A stretch of 64,000 bases of DNA from Brachybacterium subflavum. Its GTDB lineage: Bacteria > Actinomycetota > Actinomycetes > Actinomycetales > Dermabacteraceae. Of the stretch, positions 40,787 through 50,313 are shown in pieces (positions within the stretch are counted from its first letter, which is position 1; the number at the start of each line of letters is the position of its first letter). The position numbers were made by a program, and so were the translations under genes. The notes under the pieces were generated by a model. That model saw only the letters and a list, made by a program, of their open reading frames with translations. It was not told the DNA's origin and did no database searches. The stretch covers positions 186,001 through 250,000 of the forward strand of contig NZ_VIGP01000002.1 in NCBI RefSeq assembly GCF_009299795.1, written 5' to 3'.

Positions 40787-42778
40787 TCAGCCCAGCAGCG
40801 AGAGGTCCAGGACGTCCGGGGCGCCGGCGACGACGCGGATCGGGACGCCCCAGTCCTGCTGGTGCATGTGGCAGGCCGGGAACTCGACCGACGGATCCGC
40901 GTCGCACGAGGCGGCGCGCGCGTTCACGTGCAGCACGCCGTCCGAGTACGCCGGGTCCAGCACCACCGTCCGCTCGAGAGCGGTCGAGGTGCCCGAGCCG
41001 GAGGTGAGCATCGAGGTGGGCGTCGTCGAGATCGACACCTGGGTCGAGGGACCCAGCGAGTCGTCGAGCTTGTGGCCGGGCGGCGGGGTGAACAGCACGC
41101 GCACCGTGAGGGCGCCGGGACCCACCTCGGTGACCGGGCGCGAGGTGCGCTGCGCGCCCTCGTCCAGGACGCGCTCGGCGGCGCGCGCCACGGGCACCCA
41201 GGTGAGGCGGTGGGCGCCGGACTCGACGACGATGAGCTGGCCGATGCCGTCGATCGGCGCGCCGATCACCGCGCCCGAGGGCTCGGCGAGATCGGTCGCG
41301 ACGGTCACCACGGTGCCCCTGCCCTCGTCGCCCGTGAGGTCGATGAGGCGGATCGCGCCGTTGTAGGTATCGCAGACGGCGAGGCGGCCGTCGGGCAGCG
41401 CGGTCACACCCAGCGGGTGCTGCAGGCGGGCGTGGTCCGCGGGGCCGTCGACGTGCCCGAAGTCGAACAGGCCCTTGCCCACGACGGTGCGCACGGTGAG
41501 GGTCTGCGGGTCCAGCAGGCGGATCGCGGAGGACTCGGAGTCGGCGATCGCGAGGGTCCCGTCGTCCATCTCGTCGATCCCGGAGGGCTGCGCCCACCAG
41601 GAGGACACCAGGGCGCCGTCGACGAGGCCCTCCTGGGTGGTGCCCGCGAGCACGGCGAGCGAGCCTGTGCGCGGGTCGAACGTCCAGATCTGGTGGATGC
41701 CGGCCATGGTGATCACGGCGCGGTCCAGGGCGTGGGACCAGGTGATGTCCCACGGGGTGGAGAGCGCGAAGCCGAGCGGGTCGCCCTCCCCCGTGGGCAG
41801 GGCCTGTCCCTGCATCCACTGCGCGCCGCCGCCCGCGACGGTGCCCACGATGCTCGTGGTGCGCGAGCGCAGCAGGCGGCTGCGGCCGAGCTCCACCGAG
41901 CGCAGCAGATGGTTGGCGCTGTCGGCGACCAGGACCTCGTAGCCGGCCTCGTCCGCGACCTCCGTCGGGAGGACGAGCACGCCGTTGGGCTCGGCGAAGA
42001 GGGCGTCGGGCGCGTCGCCGTCGGCGCGGCCCCGTCGGCCCTCCCCGATGACCTCGGAGACCGTCGAGCCGTCGGGCTCGAAGACCACGAGGCGGTGCTG
42101 GCCGGCATCGGAGACGATGAGGCGGCCGTCATCGAGGGTGGAGACCTTCGAGGGGTAGCGCAGGGTCTGGGGGACGCGGTCGGCGATGACCGTCGGCGCG
42201 GGGCCGCGGCGCAGGGAGCCATCGGCCTCGCCCTCGGTCACGAGCTGCGCGGCGAGCGCGTCGATGGTGTCCGCATGGCCCTCACCGGAGAGGTTCGCGG
42301 CGATGCGGCCGTGGGTGTCCAGCACGGTGAGGGTGGGCCAGGCGCGCGCCCCGTACTCGCTCCAGGTGCTGAGCTCGGGGTCGTCGAGCACAGGGTGGGT
42401 GATCTCGTAGCGCTCGATGTTCGCGGCGAGGGCGTCGGCGTCCTTCTCGAACTCGAACTTCGGGGAGTGCACGCCGACGACGACGAGCTCGTCGGCCCAC
42501 TTCTCCTCGATCGGCCGCAGCTCGTCGAGGACGTGCAGGCAGTTCACGCAGCAGAAGGCCCAGAAGTCCAGGACGACGACCTTGCCGCGCAGATCCTCGA
42601 GGTCCAGCTCGACGCCGCCGGTGTTCAGCCAGCCGCGGCCGCGCAGCGCGCTGCCGTGCACGCGGACGTCGCGCGCGGCGCCCCCGACGGGGCCGGACGG
42701 GGGGCCGCCCGCTGGCGCTGCGGACGCAGATCCGTCACTGCTGGCAGGTCCGTCGGTCGCTTCGCCTGATGAAGTCAT
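40787..42778 (-). CDS. thioredoxin-like / NHL-repeat protein (NHLRC2-like)
   Basis: 663 residues. After a flexible head, residues about 45-190 are a thioredoxin-like fold: GKVVVLDFWAFCCVNCLHVLDEL carries CVNC, and VVGVHSPKFEFEKD follows. Residues about 200-520 form an NHL beta-propeller with repeated segments such as LIVSDAGQHRLVVF, VLVADSANHLLRSV, LAIADSESSAIRLLD and LAVCDTYNGAIRLID. A C-terminal all-beta region follows. The architecture is that of NHLRC2-like proteins, whose function is not defined biochemically. No signal peptide, so cytoplasmic. A TTGACT box ends 7 nt before the ATG, suggesting a leaderless mRNA. Confidence 0.88.
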   Translation of the reverse strand: MTSSGEATDGPASSDGSASAAPAGGPPSGPVGGAARDVRVHGSALRGRGWLNTGGVELDLEDLRGKVVVLDFWAFCCVNCLHVLDELRPIEEKWADELVVVGVHSPKFEFEKDADALAANIERYEITHPVLDDPELSTWSEYGARAWPTLTVLDTHGRIAANLSGEGHADTIDALAAQLVTEGEADGSLRRGPAPTVIADRVPQTLRYPSKVSTLDDGRLIVSDAGQHRLVVFEPDGSTVSEVIGEGRRGRADGDAPDALFAEPNGVLVLPTEVADEAGYEVLVADSANHLLRSVELGRSRLLRSRTTSIVGTVAGGGAQWMQGQALPTGEGDPLGFALSTPWDITWSHALDRAVITMAGIHQIWTFDPRTGSLAVLAGTTQEGLVDGALVSSWWAQPSGIDEMDDGTLAIADSESSAIRLLDPQTLTVRTVVGKGLFDFGHVDGPADHARLQHPLGVTALPDGRLAVCDTYNGAIRLIDLTGDEGRGTVVTVATDLAEPSGAVIGAPIDGIGQLIVVESGAHRLTWVPVARAAERVLDEGAQRTSRPVTEVGPGALTVRVLFTPPPGHKLDDSLGPSTQVSISTTPTSMLTSGSGTSTALERTVVLDPAYSDGVLHVNARAASCDADPSVEFPACHMHQQDWGVPIRVVAGAPDVLDLSLLG

Positions 42779-42892
42779 GGGGGCAAGTCAACACCGAGCC
42801 GCGGCGCGCGTGCCAGTCAAGCTCGCCATGCCGACGGGTCGGTCACACCCTGAGCGCGCCGACCTGGGCGTACGTCGGAGTGTGACGACGGG

Positions 42893-42944
42893 GTCGACGG
42901 GCCGGCAGAGCCGGCGAGGTCGACGGGCCGGCAGAGCTGTCGAG
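42893..42944. repeat. 26-bp tandem duplication at the HAD gene 3' end
   Basis: GTCGACGGGCCGGCAGAG plus 8 further bases is repeated at 42893-42918 and 42919-42944, differing only near the end of the unit. A third, decayed partial copy follows up to the stop codon at 42959. Confidence 0.8.
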
Positions 42945-42958
42945 GCCGACGGACCGGC

Positions 42959-43672
42959 TCACCAGCTCTCGATCCAGCTCAGCAGGCCGGGGTCGGCGAG
43001 GGTGCGCAGGGAGAGGTCGGCGGGCGGGGCCTCGCCGTCCTGCGGGATCGTGATCAGGCGCAGGCCCGCCGAGCGCGCGGCCTGAGCGCCCGTGTGGGAG
43101 TCCTCGAAGGCGAGGGCCTGGGCGGGCTGGGCGCCGAGCGCGCGCGCTCCCGCCTCGTACATGTCGGGGAACGGCTTGCCGCGCTCCACGGTGTCGGCCG
43201 ACTCGAGCACCCGGAAGTAGTCGCGCAGACCGGCGCGGCCCAGCTTGTCCTCGAGCATCTCGTGCCAGGAGTTCGAGGCGCACGCGATCGGCACCCGCGC
43301 GCTCGTGGCCGCGAGGACCTCGTGGACGCCCGGCAGCACGTCCAGGTCGCCGGCGACGTCGGCGCTGAAGCGCTCGCGGGTGGCGGCGAGGACCTCCTCG
43401 TAGGGGGCGTCCGCGAGGTCGGCGATCACGCGGGAGGCGTCCTCGACCGTGAGGCCCAGCGGCAGGGCGCCCTCGGCGGCCGCCGGGTCCACGCCGTAGC
43501 GGGCGAGGATCGCGGGCTGGGTGCGGTGGCTCCACGCGGTCTCGGTGTCCAGGAGCATCCCGTCGCAGTCGAAGACGACGGCACGCGGCGTCCAGTCGCC
43601 GAAGGCCTCGCGGAAGCGGTCGAGGCCGGTGGCGGCGGCCGAAGGGGTGGGCGTCGGGGCAGGGGTGGTCAT
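42959..43672 (-). CDS. HAD-superfamily hydrolase (beta-phosphoglucomutase/phosphatase type)
   Basis: 237 residues; the ATG overlaps the upstream HAD gene stop (ATGA). HAD motifs: AVVFDCDGMLLDTET (motif I with both Asp), PIACASNSWHEML (motif II Ser), then GKPFPDMYEAG (motif III Lys) and AFEDSHTGAQAARSAG (motif IV Asp). A helical cap lies between motifs I and II. Probably a small-molecule phosphatase or phosphomutase; the substrate cannot be predicted. It is a tandem paralogue of the next gene. Confidence 0.88.
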   Translation of the reverse strand: MTTPAPTPTPSAAATGLDRFREAFGDWTPRAVVFDCDGMLLDTETAWSHRTQPAILARYGVDPAAAEGALPLGLTVEDASRVIADLADAPYEEVLAATRERFSADVAGDLDVLPGVHEVLAATSARVPIACASNSWHEMLEDKLGRAGLRDYFRVLESADTVERGKPFPDMYEAGARALGAQPAQALAFEDSHTGAQAARSAGLRLITIPQDGEAPPADLSLRTLADPGLLSWIESW

Positions 43673-44373
43673 CGGGCTCTCTCCCAGGTGCGGATCCAGG
43701 CATGCAGGGCGGTGTCCTCGAGGCTCGCCAGGGTGCGGTCGGCGACGGGTCGCTGCCCGGGGATCGAGGGGACGGCGATGAGGGGCAGCCCGGCCGCACG
43801 GGCGGCCGTCGCTCCGGTCTCGGAGTCCTCGAAGGCGAGGGTGTCGGCGACGCCGGCGCCCAGCCGCCGGGCGGCCTCGACGTAGATGTCGGGCGCGGGC
43901 TTTCCCTCGGCGACGTCGTCGACGCTCACGGCGGTGAGGACGACGTCCGCGATCCCCAGGCCCTCGAGGGCGTCGTCCAGGAGGTCGCGCGGGGAGTTCG
44001 AGGCGATCGCCACCGGCACACGCGCGGCGACCGCGCGCACGGTCTCTACGGCGCCGGGCAGGACGGCGACGGCATCGGTGAGCGCCTCGCGGTGCAGGAC
44101 CATGAGCTCGTCGGCCGCTGCATAGGGGTCCTGGCCGGTGCGGGCCGAGAGCGCGCGCACGACGGTCTCGATGCTGCGACCCGTGAGCGACCTGCGCGTC
44201 TCCTCGTCGATCGTCGCGTGGTGCGCGGCGAGGTAGCGGGCCTGGGTCGCGAGCCATTCGGACTCGGTGTCCACGAGCAGCCCGTCGCAGTCGAAGACGA
44301 CGGCGCGCGGGCTCCAGCGCGGCGGCCAGGTCGCCAGCGGGCCGGTGTCAGGAGCGGAGGGGGTGGGACTCAC
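43669..44373 (-). CDS. HAD-superfamily hydrolase, tandem paralogue
   Basis: 234 residues from a GTG. Motif I AVVFDCDGLLVDTES, motif II VAIASNSPRDLLD, motif III EGKPAPDIYVEAARRLG, motif IV AFEDSETGATAARAAG. It shares with the downstream gene the sequence order and the signature SPRAVVFDCDG / TPRAVVFDCDG, so the pair arose by duplication. GAGCCT ends 6 nt before the start, a possible leaderless signal. The cap region differs, so substrates may differ. Confidence 0.88.
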   Translation of the reverse strand: MSPTPSAPDTGPLATWPPRWSPRAVVFDCDGLLVDTESEWLATQARYLAAHHATIDEETRRSLTGRSIETVVRALSARTGQDPYAAADELMVLHREALTDAVAVLPGAVETVRAVAARVPVAIASNSPRDLLDDALEGLGIADVVLTAVSVDDVAEGKPAPDIYVEAARRLGAGVADTLAFEDSETGATAARAAGLPLIAVPSIPGQRPVADRTLASLEDTALHAWIRTWERAR

Positions 44374-44526
44374 CCCTCAAGGCTCTCACGTCCCTGCCCG
44401 CACGGACGATGCGAACCCGGCGTCCGCGGGCCGTGGGAGCAGGTCGTGACCAGGCAGAGAACCGGATGTTCACGCGTTGTTCCGGGCCCCGTTCACCTGG
44501 CCGTCAGGAGTGGGCGGGGCGGGCCG

Positions 44527-44553
44527 GACGGAGGCGACCGGCCCGCCTCCGTC
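44527..44553 (-). terminator. terminator hairpin of metY
   Basis: GACGGAGGCG (44527-44536) and CGCCTCCGTC (44544-44553) form a perfect 10-bp stem with a 7-nt loop that starts right after the metY stop codon. There is no T tract. Confidence 0.5.
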
Positions 44554-45867
44554 TCAGAGCTCGGCGACCGCCGCGAAGCCCTTCTCGAGGTCGGCGAGGA
44601 TGTCGTCGATGTGCTCGAGGCCCACCGAGAGCCGCACGAAGCCGGGCTCCACGCCCGCGGCGCGCTGCTCCTCCACCGTGAGCTGCGAGTGGGTGGTCGA
44701 GGCCGGGTGGATGACGAGGCTGCGCACATCGCCGATGTTCGCCACGTGCGAGTGCAGCTCGAGGGCGTCGACGAAGGCCACGCCCGCCTCGCGCCCGCCC
44801 TCGAGCACGAAGCCCAGCACGGAGCCGGCGCCCTTCGGGAGGTACTTCTGCGCACGGTCGTAGTAGGGCGAGTCGGGCAGGCCCGCGTAGGCGACGGAGA
44901 CGACGCCGGGCCGGGCCTTGAGGTGGTCCGCGACCTTCCGGGCGTTCTCGACGTGCCGCTCGAGGCGCAGCGGGAGGGTCTCCAGCCCCTGCGCGATGAG
45001 GAAGGCGTTGTGGGGCGAGACTGCGGGCCCCAGGTCGCGCAGCAGAGCCACCCGGGCGCGGATCGCATACGGGGGCAGGTCGGGTGCGAGCGAGGAGTAG
45101 ACGAGCCCGTGGTAGGCGGGATCGGGCTCGTTCAGCAGCGGGAACTTCTCGGAATCGGTCGAGAAGTCGAAGCCCCCGCCGTCCACGATCACGCCGGCGA
45201 TCGCGGTGCCGTGGCCGCCCAGGAACTTGGTCGCCGAGTGCACGACCACGTCGGCCCCGTGCTCGAGCGGCCGCAGCAGGTATGGGGTCGCGATGGTGTT
45301 GTCGACGATGAGCGGGACGCCCGCCTCGTGCGCGATCGCGGAGACGTTCTCGATGTCCAGGATGTCCTGGCGCGGGTTCGGGACGGACTCGGCGAAGAAC
45401 GCCTTGGTGTTCGGGCGGACCGCCGCCCGCCAGGAGTCGAGGTCGTCGGGGTCCTCGACGAAGACCGTCTCGATGCCCAGCTTGCTGAGGGTGTGCTTGA
45501 GCAGCGAGTAGGCGCCGCCGTAGAGGCTCGGGGAGGCGACGATGCTGTCGCCGGCCTGCGCGACGTTGAGGATCGACAGCGTGATCGCGCTCTGCCCCGA
45601 GGCGACGAGGAGCGCGGCGACGCCGCCCTCGAGCGCGGCGATGCGGTTCTCGACGGCCTCCTGCGTGGGGTTCGTCAGACGCGTGTAGATCGGCCCGAGC
45701 TCGGCCAGGCCGAAGCGGTCGGCGGCCGACTGCGCGCTCGGGAACACGAAGCTCGTGGTCTGGTAGATCGGCAGGGCGCGGGCGCCGGTATCGGAGTCGG
45801 GCGCCTGACCGGCGTGGATCGCGAGGGTCTCGAAGTGCGGGGCGGGGGCGGTGTCGTTGTCGGGCAT
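44554..45867 (-). CDS. metY: O-acetylhomoserine aminocarboxypropyltransferase (sulfhydrylase)
   Basis: 437 residues, normal for MetY. PLP fold type I of the Cys/Met metabolism family: [89 protein letters not shown] with the PLP Lys in SATKFLGG, and [13 protein letters not shown] at the end. It makes homocysteine from O-acetylhomoserine and sulfide. No metX follows in the window. The start at ATG 45867 matches homologues; the ribosome binding site is weak and GACGGT ends 6 nt upstream, so it may be leaderless. I looked for a SAM riboswitch upstream and could not make one out. Confidence 0.93.
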   Translation of the reverse strand: MPDNDTAPAPHFETLAIHAGQAPDSDTGARALPIYQTTSFVFPSAQSAADRFGLAELGPIYTRLTNPTQEAVENRIAALEGGVAALLVASGQSAITLSILNVAQAGDSIVASPSLYGGAYSLLKHTLSKLGIETVFVEDPDDLDSWRAAVRPNTKAFFAESVPNPRQDILDIENVSAIAHEAGVPLIVDNTIATPYLLRPLEHGADVVVHSATKFLGGHGTAIAGVIVDGGGFDFSTDSEKFPLLNEPDPAYHGLVYSSLAPDLPPYAIRARVALLRDLGPAVSPHNAFLIAQGLETLPLRLERHVENARKVADHLKARPGVVSVAYAGLPDSPYYDRAQKYLPKGAGSVLGFVLEGGREAGVAFVDALELHSHVANIGDVRSLVIHPASTTHSQLTVEEQRAAGVEPGFVRLSVGLEHIDDILADLEKGFAAVAEL

Positions 45868-45932
45868 GGGGACACCGTCGGCGAGCGCCCTGTCCGAGCG
45901 CAAGGCTCGCGCGCGAACGTGAACGGGTGTGA

Positions 45933-46025
45933 CGCGGCGACGGGCGGGTGATGGCCCCGTGCGGGAAGTGCCGCCAGGTGCTCCACGACATCGACCCGGG
46001 CATCCGCCTCGTGGTGCGCGACGCC
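45933..46025 (+). pseudogene. remnant of a cytidine-deaminase-like gene (3' part)
   Basis: A reading frame of about 31 codons encodes RGDGRVMAPCGKCRQVLHDI and continues DPGIRLVVRDA. PCGKC is the zinc-ligand motif of cytidine/blasticidin deaminases, in its usual context. The N-terminal half with the His/Cys-Ala-Glu motif is absent: a TGA stands directly upstream at 45930, and the antisense metY start occupies the preceding DNA. Downstream the frame dissolves into an 18-bp duplication. I conclude that it is a gene fragment left after deletion. Confidence 0.6.
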
Positions 46026-46032
46026 TCCAGCG

Positions 46033-46068
46033 CACGCGATGCCCCCGCCTCACGCGATGCCCCCGCCT
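46033..46068. repeat. 18-bp tandem duplication
   Basis: CACGCGATGCCCCCGCCT occurs twice in direct succession (46033-46050 and 46051-46068), ending at the ABC-F stop codon. Confidence 0.9.
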
Positions 46069-47747
46069 CACCCCAGCTCGAGCGTCCGCCCCGTCCAGCG
46101 CCTACGCAGCCAGCGGTCGTGGGAGGCGATGACCACGGTGCCCTCCCACTGCCCGATGGCGCGCTCGAGGCGGGTGGCGAGGTCGAGGCTCAGGTGGTTC
46201 GTCGGCTCGTCGAGCAGCAGGAGCGCGGGCGGGTTCGCGAGCAGGGAGGCGAGCGCCGCGCGGCGCTGCTGGCCCCGGGACAGCTCGCCGAGCGGCCGGT
46301 CCAGATCGCGCGGATGGACGAGCCCCATGAGGTCCGGGACGCTGTCGCCCTCCGGGGTGCCGCCGAGCATCCGGCGCACGCTCGTGCGCTCGTCGATCTC
46401 CTCGTCCTGGGCGAGCAGAGCGCGGTCCCGGGTCACCGAGACCGTTCCCCGATCGGGTGCGAGGAGCCCTGCGAGCAGGGACAGCAGCGTCGACTTTCCC
46501 GAGCCGTTGGGCCCGGTGATCAGCAGCTTCTCCCCCGCCGAGACGCTCAGCGACGTCGCGGGCAGACGGCTTCCGAGCCCGGCTCCGGCGACCGAGACGA
46601 GCACCTCGCCGGCGGCACGGCGCCTCGCCGCGTCCGGCAAGCCGGTGAAGTGCAGCTCTGCCGGGGGCTTGCGGATCTGGTTCTCCTCGAGCTCGGCGAG
46701 GCGCCGCTCGGCGTCGCGCACCCGCCGCGAGACGACGGCGGCGTTGCGGTCCGCGTAGAACTTCTTCGACGCGCGGGCCTCGGTGCGCGGACCGCGACCC
46801 TCGTGGCCGACGCTGTGGCTGGACGCCACGGTCTCCCGCAGCCGGTCCAGCTCCTCCTGCTCGTCGCGGAACTGCTTCTCCCAGCGCTCGCGCGCGTCGA
46901 GGCGCGCATGCAGGTAGTCGGTGAAGGTGCCGGTGTACGCCGTGAGGCCGCCGACCTCCTCCCCCAGCGGCGTCGGCGAGGGATCGAGGTCGAGCTGGGC
47001 GCCCGTGGCCTGGTCGAGGAAGGCGCGATCATGGCTGGCCACGAGCACCGGGCCCGGGTGCTCGGCGAGCAGGCGCGCGAGGAAGTCGGCGCCCGCGTCG
47101 TCGAGATGGTTCGTCGGCTCGTCGAGCAGCAGGGTCGTCGGCCGCGTGATGAGCAGATGCGCCAGGGCGAGGCGCCCGCGCTGTCCGCCGGAGATCTCGG
47201 CGAGCAGCCGGTCCGACGGGACGTCGGCCAGGCCGAGTCCCGCGAGGACCTCGGCGGCGCGCGTCTCGGCGTTCCAGACGTCGGCCAGCGTCGCGCGGGC
47301 GAGCAGGGCGTCGTAGCGGGCCGCAGCACGCGGCGAGTCGTCGACCGCGAGCTCAGCGCCCGCCTCGGTGAGCGACTCCTCGAGCCGGCGCGCATGGGTG
47401 AGCGCCTCCTCGACGACCTCGGCGAGCGTCGTCGCGGTCGGATCGTGCGGGAGCTCCTGGCGCAGCAGGCCGACGGGGCCGGGCGCCTGCACCTCGCCGG
47501 ATTCCGGCTCCTCCTCGCTCGCGAGGATCCGCAGCAGCGTGGACTTGCCCGATCCGTTCTCCCCGAGCAGCCCGGTGGGCGTGCCGACAGGGACGGTGAG
47601 CGAGATGTCGGTGAGCACCCGGCGGGCGCCGTAGCGGTGGGAGATCCCGTCGGCCCGCAGGTGGAGGGCGGAATCGGCACGGGGGACCGCGAAGGCGGAA
47701 TCGGTGGCGGTGTCAGTGGCGGCGGTGCGCGGGGTGGATGAGGTCAT
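46068..47747 (-). CDS. ABC-F family ATPase (ribosome-associated type)
   Basis: 559 residues with two ABC domains in one chain and no membrane segments. Domain 1: GENGSGKSTL (Walker A), EISGGQRGRLALA (signature), TLLLDEPTNHLDD (Walker B), VASHDRAFLD. The linker at about 265-345 is charged and helical (ARERWEKQFRDEQEELDRLRET). Domain 2: GPNGSGKSTL, ELSRGQQRRAAL, LLLLDEPTNHLS, IASHDRWLRRR. ABC-F proteins act on the ribosome, some giving antibiotic protection (Vga/Msr/OptrA-like) and some acting in translation control. Which group this belongs to cannot be decided by eye. GGAG lies 8 nt before the ATG. Confidence 0.92.
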   Translation of the reverse strand: MTSSTPRTAATDTATDSAFAVPRADSALHLRADGISHRYGARRVLTDISLTVPVGTPTGLLGENGSGKSTLLRILASEEEPESGEVQAPGPVGLLRQELPHDPTATTLAEVVEEALTHARRLEESLTEAGAELAVDDSPRAAARYDALLARATLADVWNAETRAAEVLAGLGLADVPSDRLLAEISGGQRGRLALAHLLITRPTTLLLDEPTNHLDDAGADFLARLLAEHPGPVLVASHDRAFLDQATGAQLDLDPSPTPLGEEVGGLTAYTGTFTDYLHARLDARERWEKQFRDEQEELDRLRETVASSHSVGHEGRGPRTEARASKKFYADRNAAVVSRRVRDAERRLAELEENQIRKPPAELHFTGLPDAARRRAAGEVLVSVAGAGLGSRLPATSLSVSAGEKLLITGPNGSGKSTLLSLLAGLLAPDRGTVSVTRDRALLAQDEEIDERTSVRRMLGGTPEGDSVPDLMGLVHPRDLDRPLGELSRGQQRRAALASLLANPPALLLLDEPTNHLSLDLATRLERAIGQWEGTVVIASHDRWLRRRWTGRTLELG

Positions 47748-47817
47748 GGATCGGCTCCGGGGTGTCGTCGGGACGCGGACGGGGATGCCGATCAGATGCT
47801 CATGGCGATCACGCTAG

Positions 47818-49041
<1,224 letters not shown>

Positions 49042-49408
49042 GCGGCGCGGCGCCGGCACCTCGGTGACGGACCTGTGCCCGGTCCCGTGCGGTCCCCGAT
49101 CCTCAGCGGGTTCCTTTGCCGTGCAGACCCCCTGTCCTGAGCGGGTTCGCTGTCTTCCGTCGGCCTATGCGCGACATCCGTGTCTCATACGGCACGGATG
49201 TCGCGCATACGCCGTTCCATGACCGCCGCCCTTGGCCTCGCGGGACGGGAGTTCGGCAAGCGCGGGGGTCGGCGGGCCGATCATCCGGGGGCCGGGAGGC
49301 TCGCAACCGGACCGATCGGCGGGGCCGCCGACCGGTGGGGCCGCGTGCTGCGCCGCGTGCCGCGTGCCGCGTGCAGCGGGTCGGCGGACGGTGCAGGCCG
49401 GGACCGGG
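49042..49408. other. 367-bp intergenic region with a strong inverted repeat
   Basis: Lies between convergent genes. It contains a near-duplicate CTCAGCGGGTTC / CTGAGCGGGTTC at about 49102 and 49137, and a long perfect inverted repeat at 49166-49209. I see no convincing gene. Confidence 0.7.
49166..49209. repeat. 17-bp perfect inverted repeat (stem-loop)
   Basis: TATGCGCGACATCCGTG (49166-49182) and its exact reverse complement (49193-49209) flank a 10-nt loop. A G-T and a C-G pair could extend the stem by two. Its lower GC content than the surroundings and its length suggest either a strong bidirectional terminator or a dispersed repeat element. Confidence 0.8.
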
Positions 49409-50275
49409 TCAGTGCACGCGGCGGTCGTCGACGGCGGCGCGGGTGCGGCGCAGGGCCTCGCGGCCCAGGTCCGGCACGCGCGTCGCGACGGCGACGAAGA
49501 TGCAGTCCACGACCGTGAGCTGGGCGATCCTGGAGGCGGTCGCCCCCGAGCGCAGCTCAGACTCGACGGCGGCGGTGAGCAGGACGTCGTCGGCCGCCTT
49601 CGCGAGCGGGGAGCCCGCGGCGCCGGTGACGGCGACCACCCGGACGCCCGCCTCGCGGGCGATGCGCGTCGCGTCCAGCAGCTCCGCGGTGCGGCCCGAG
49701 TGGGAGAAGGCGATGAGCACGTCGTCCGAGTCGAGCAGGGCGACCGCGGGCAGACCGTTGTGGGCCTCGGTGTGCACGACGGCCGGCAGGCCGAGCCGGG
49801 CGAGCTTCTGCTGCTCGTCCGTGGCCGCGAGCCCCGAGGCGCCGACGCCGAAGAGGACGATGCGGCGCGCGGGGGCGACGGCGTCGGCCACCCGGGTGAG
49901 CGCCTCGAGGTCCAGTCCGCGCACGGTGTCGTGCACCGCGCGGGAGTCCGCCGCCGCGATCTTCCCGGTCATCGTGGCGATGTCGTCCGAGGGGTCGATG
50001 TCGCCGTCGCTGCTGTGGTCCTCCCCGGCGGTCGCCGCGGCGACGGCCTCCTCATGGAGGCGGAAGCGCAGGTCACGGTAGCCGCGGAAGCCGAGCTGGC
50101 GCGCGAAGCGCACGACGCTCGCCTCCGAGCAGTCGGCCTCCCGGGCGAGGTCGCCGATGGTCATCGAGGCGACGCCCGCCGGATCGGAGAGGATGAGATC
50201 GGCGATGCGGGCGAGGGCCGGCTTGAGGTCGCCGCGCAGGCTGCGCAGCCTCAGCAGGAGCGGCGGCGTGCTCAT
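49409..50275 (-). CDS. RpiR-family regulator of the amino-sugar operon (MurR-like)
   Basis: 288 residues. The N-terminal HTH of the RpiR type: LKPALARIADLILSDPAGVASMTIGDLAREADCSEASVVRFARQLGFRGYRDLRFRL (about 12-68). The C-terminal SIS domain has RRIVLFGVGASGLAATDEQQKLARLG and VLIAFSHSGRTAELLDATRIAREAGVRVVAVTG, a phosphosugar-binding fold. The likely effector is MurNAc-6-phosphate or GlcNAc-6-phosphate, by analogy with MurR of E. coli and the operon context. It is the last gene of the operon; its ATG overlaps the stop of a 13-codon ORF. Confidence 0.88.
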   Translation of the reverse strand: MSTPPLLLRLRSLRGDLKPALARIADLILSDPAGVASMTIGDLAREADCSEASVVRFARQLGFRGYRDLRFRLHEEAVAAATAGEDHSSDGDIDPSDDIATMTGKIAAADSRAVHDTVRGLDLEALTRVADAVAPARRIVLFGVGASGLAATDEQQKLARLGLPAVVHTEAHNGLPAVALLDSDDVLIAFSHSGRTAELLDATRIAREAGVRVVAVTGAAGSPLAKAADDVLLTAAVESELRSGATASRIAQLTVVDCIFVAVATRVPDLGREALRRTRAAVDDRRVH

Positions 50276-50313
50276 CGCCGGTCCGTGGACGGACTGTCCG
50301 GCTGCAGGCTCAT
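50272..50313 (-). CDS. 13-codon mini-ORF bridging murQ and rpiR
   Basis: The ATG overlaps the murQ stop (ATGA) and has a strong AAGGAG 7 nt upstream; the stop overlaps the rpiR start (ATGA). It would encode MSLQPDSPSTDRR. Such a peptide is unlikely to act as a protein. It may keep ribosomes moving from murQ into rpiR and set the regulator's level. It could also be a decayed start region of rpiR. Confidence 0.5.
   Translation of the reverse strand: MSLQPDSPSTDRR

Noticed and set aside
45868-46068. SAM riboswitch upstream of metY
   Set aside because: I could not find the conserved junctions of SAM-I, SAM-II or SAM-IV; the short leader and possible leaderless start argue against it.
49103-49306. 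67-residue open frame on the minus strand
   Set aside because: It spans the perfect inverted repeat, has no ribosome binding site and no recognisable domain.
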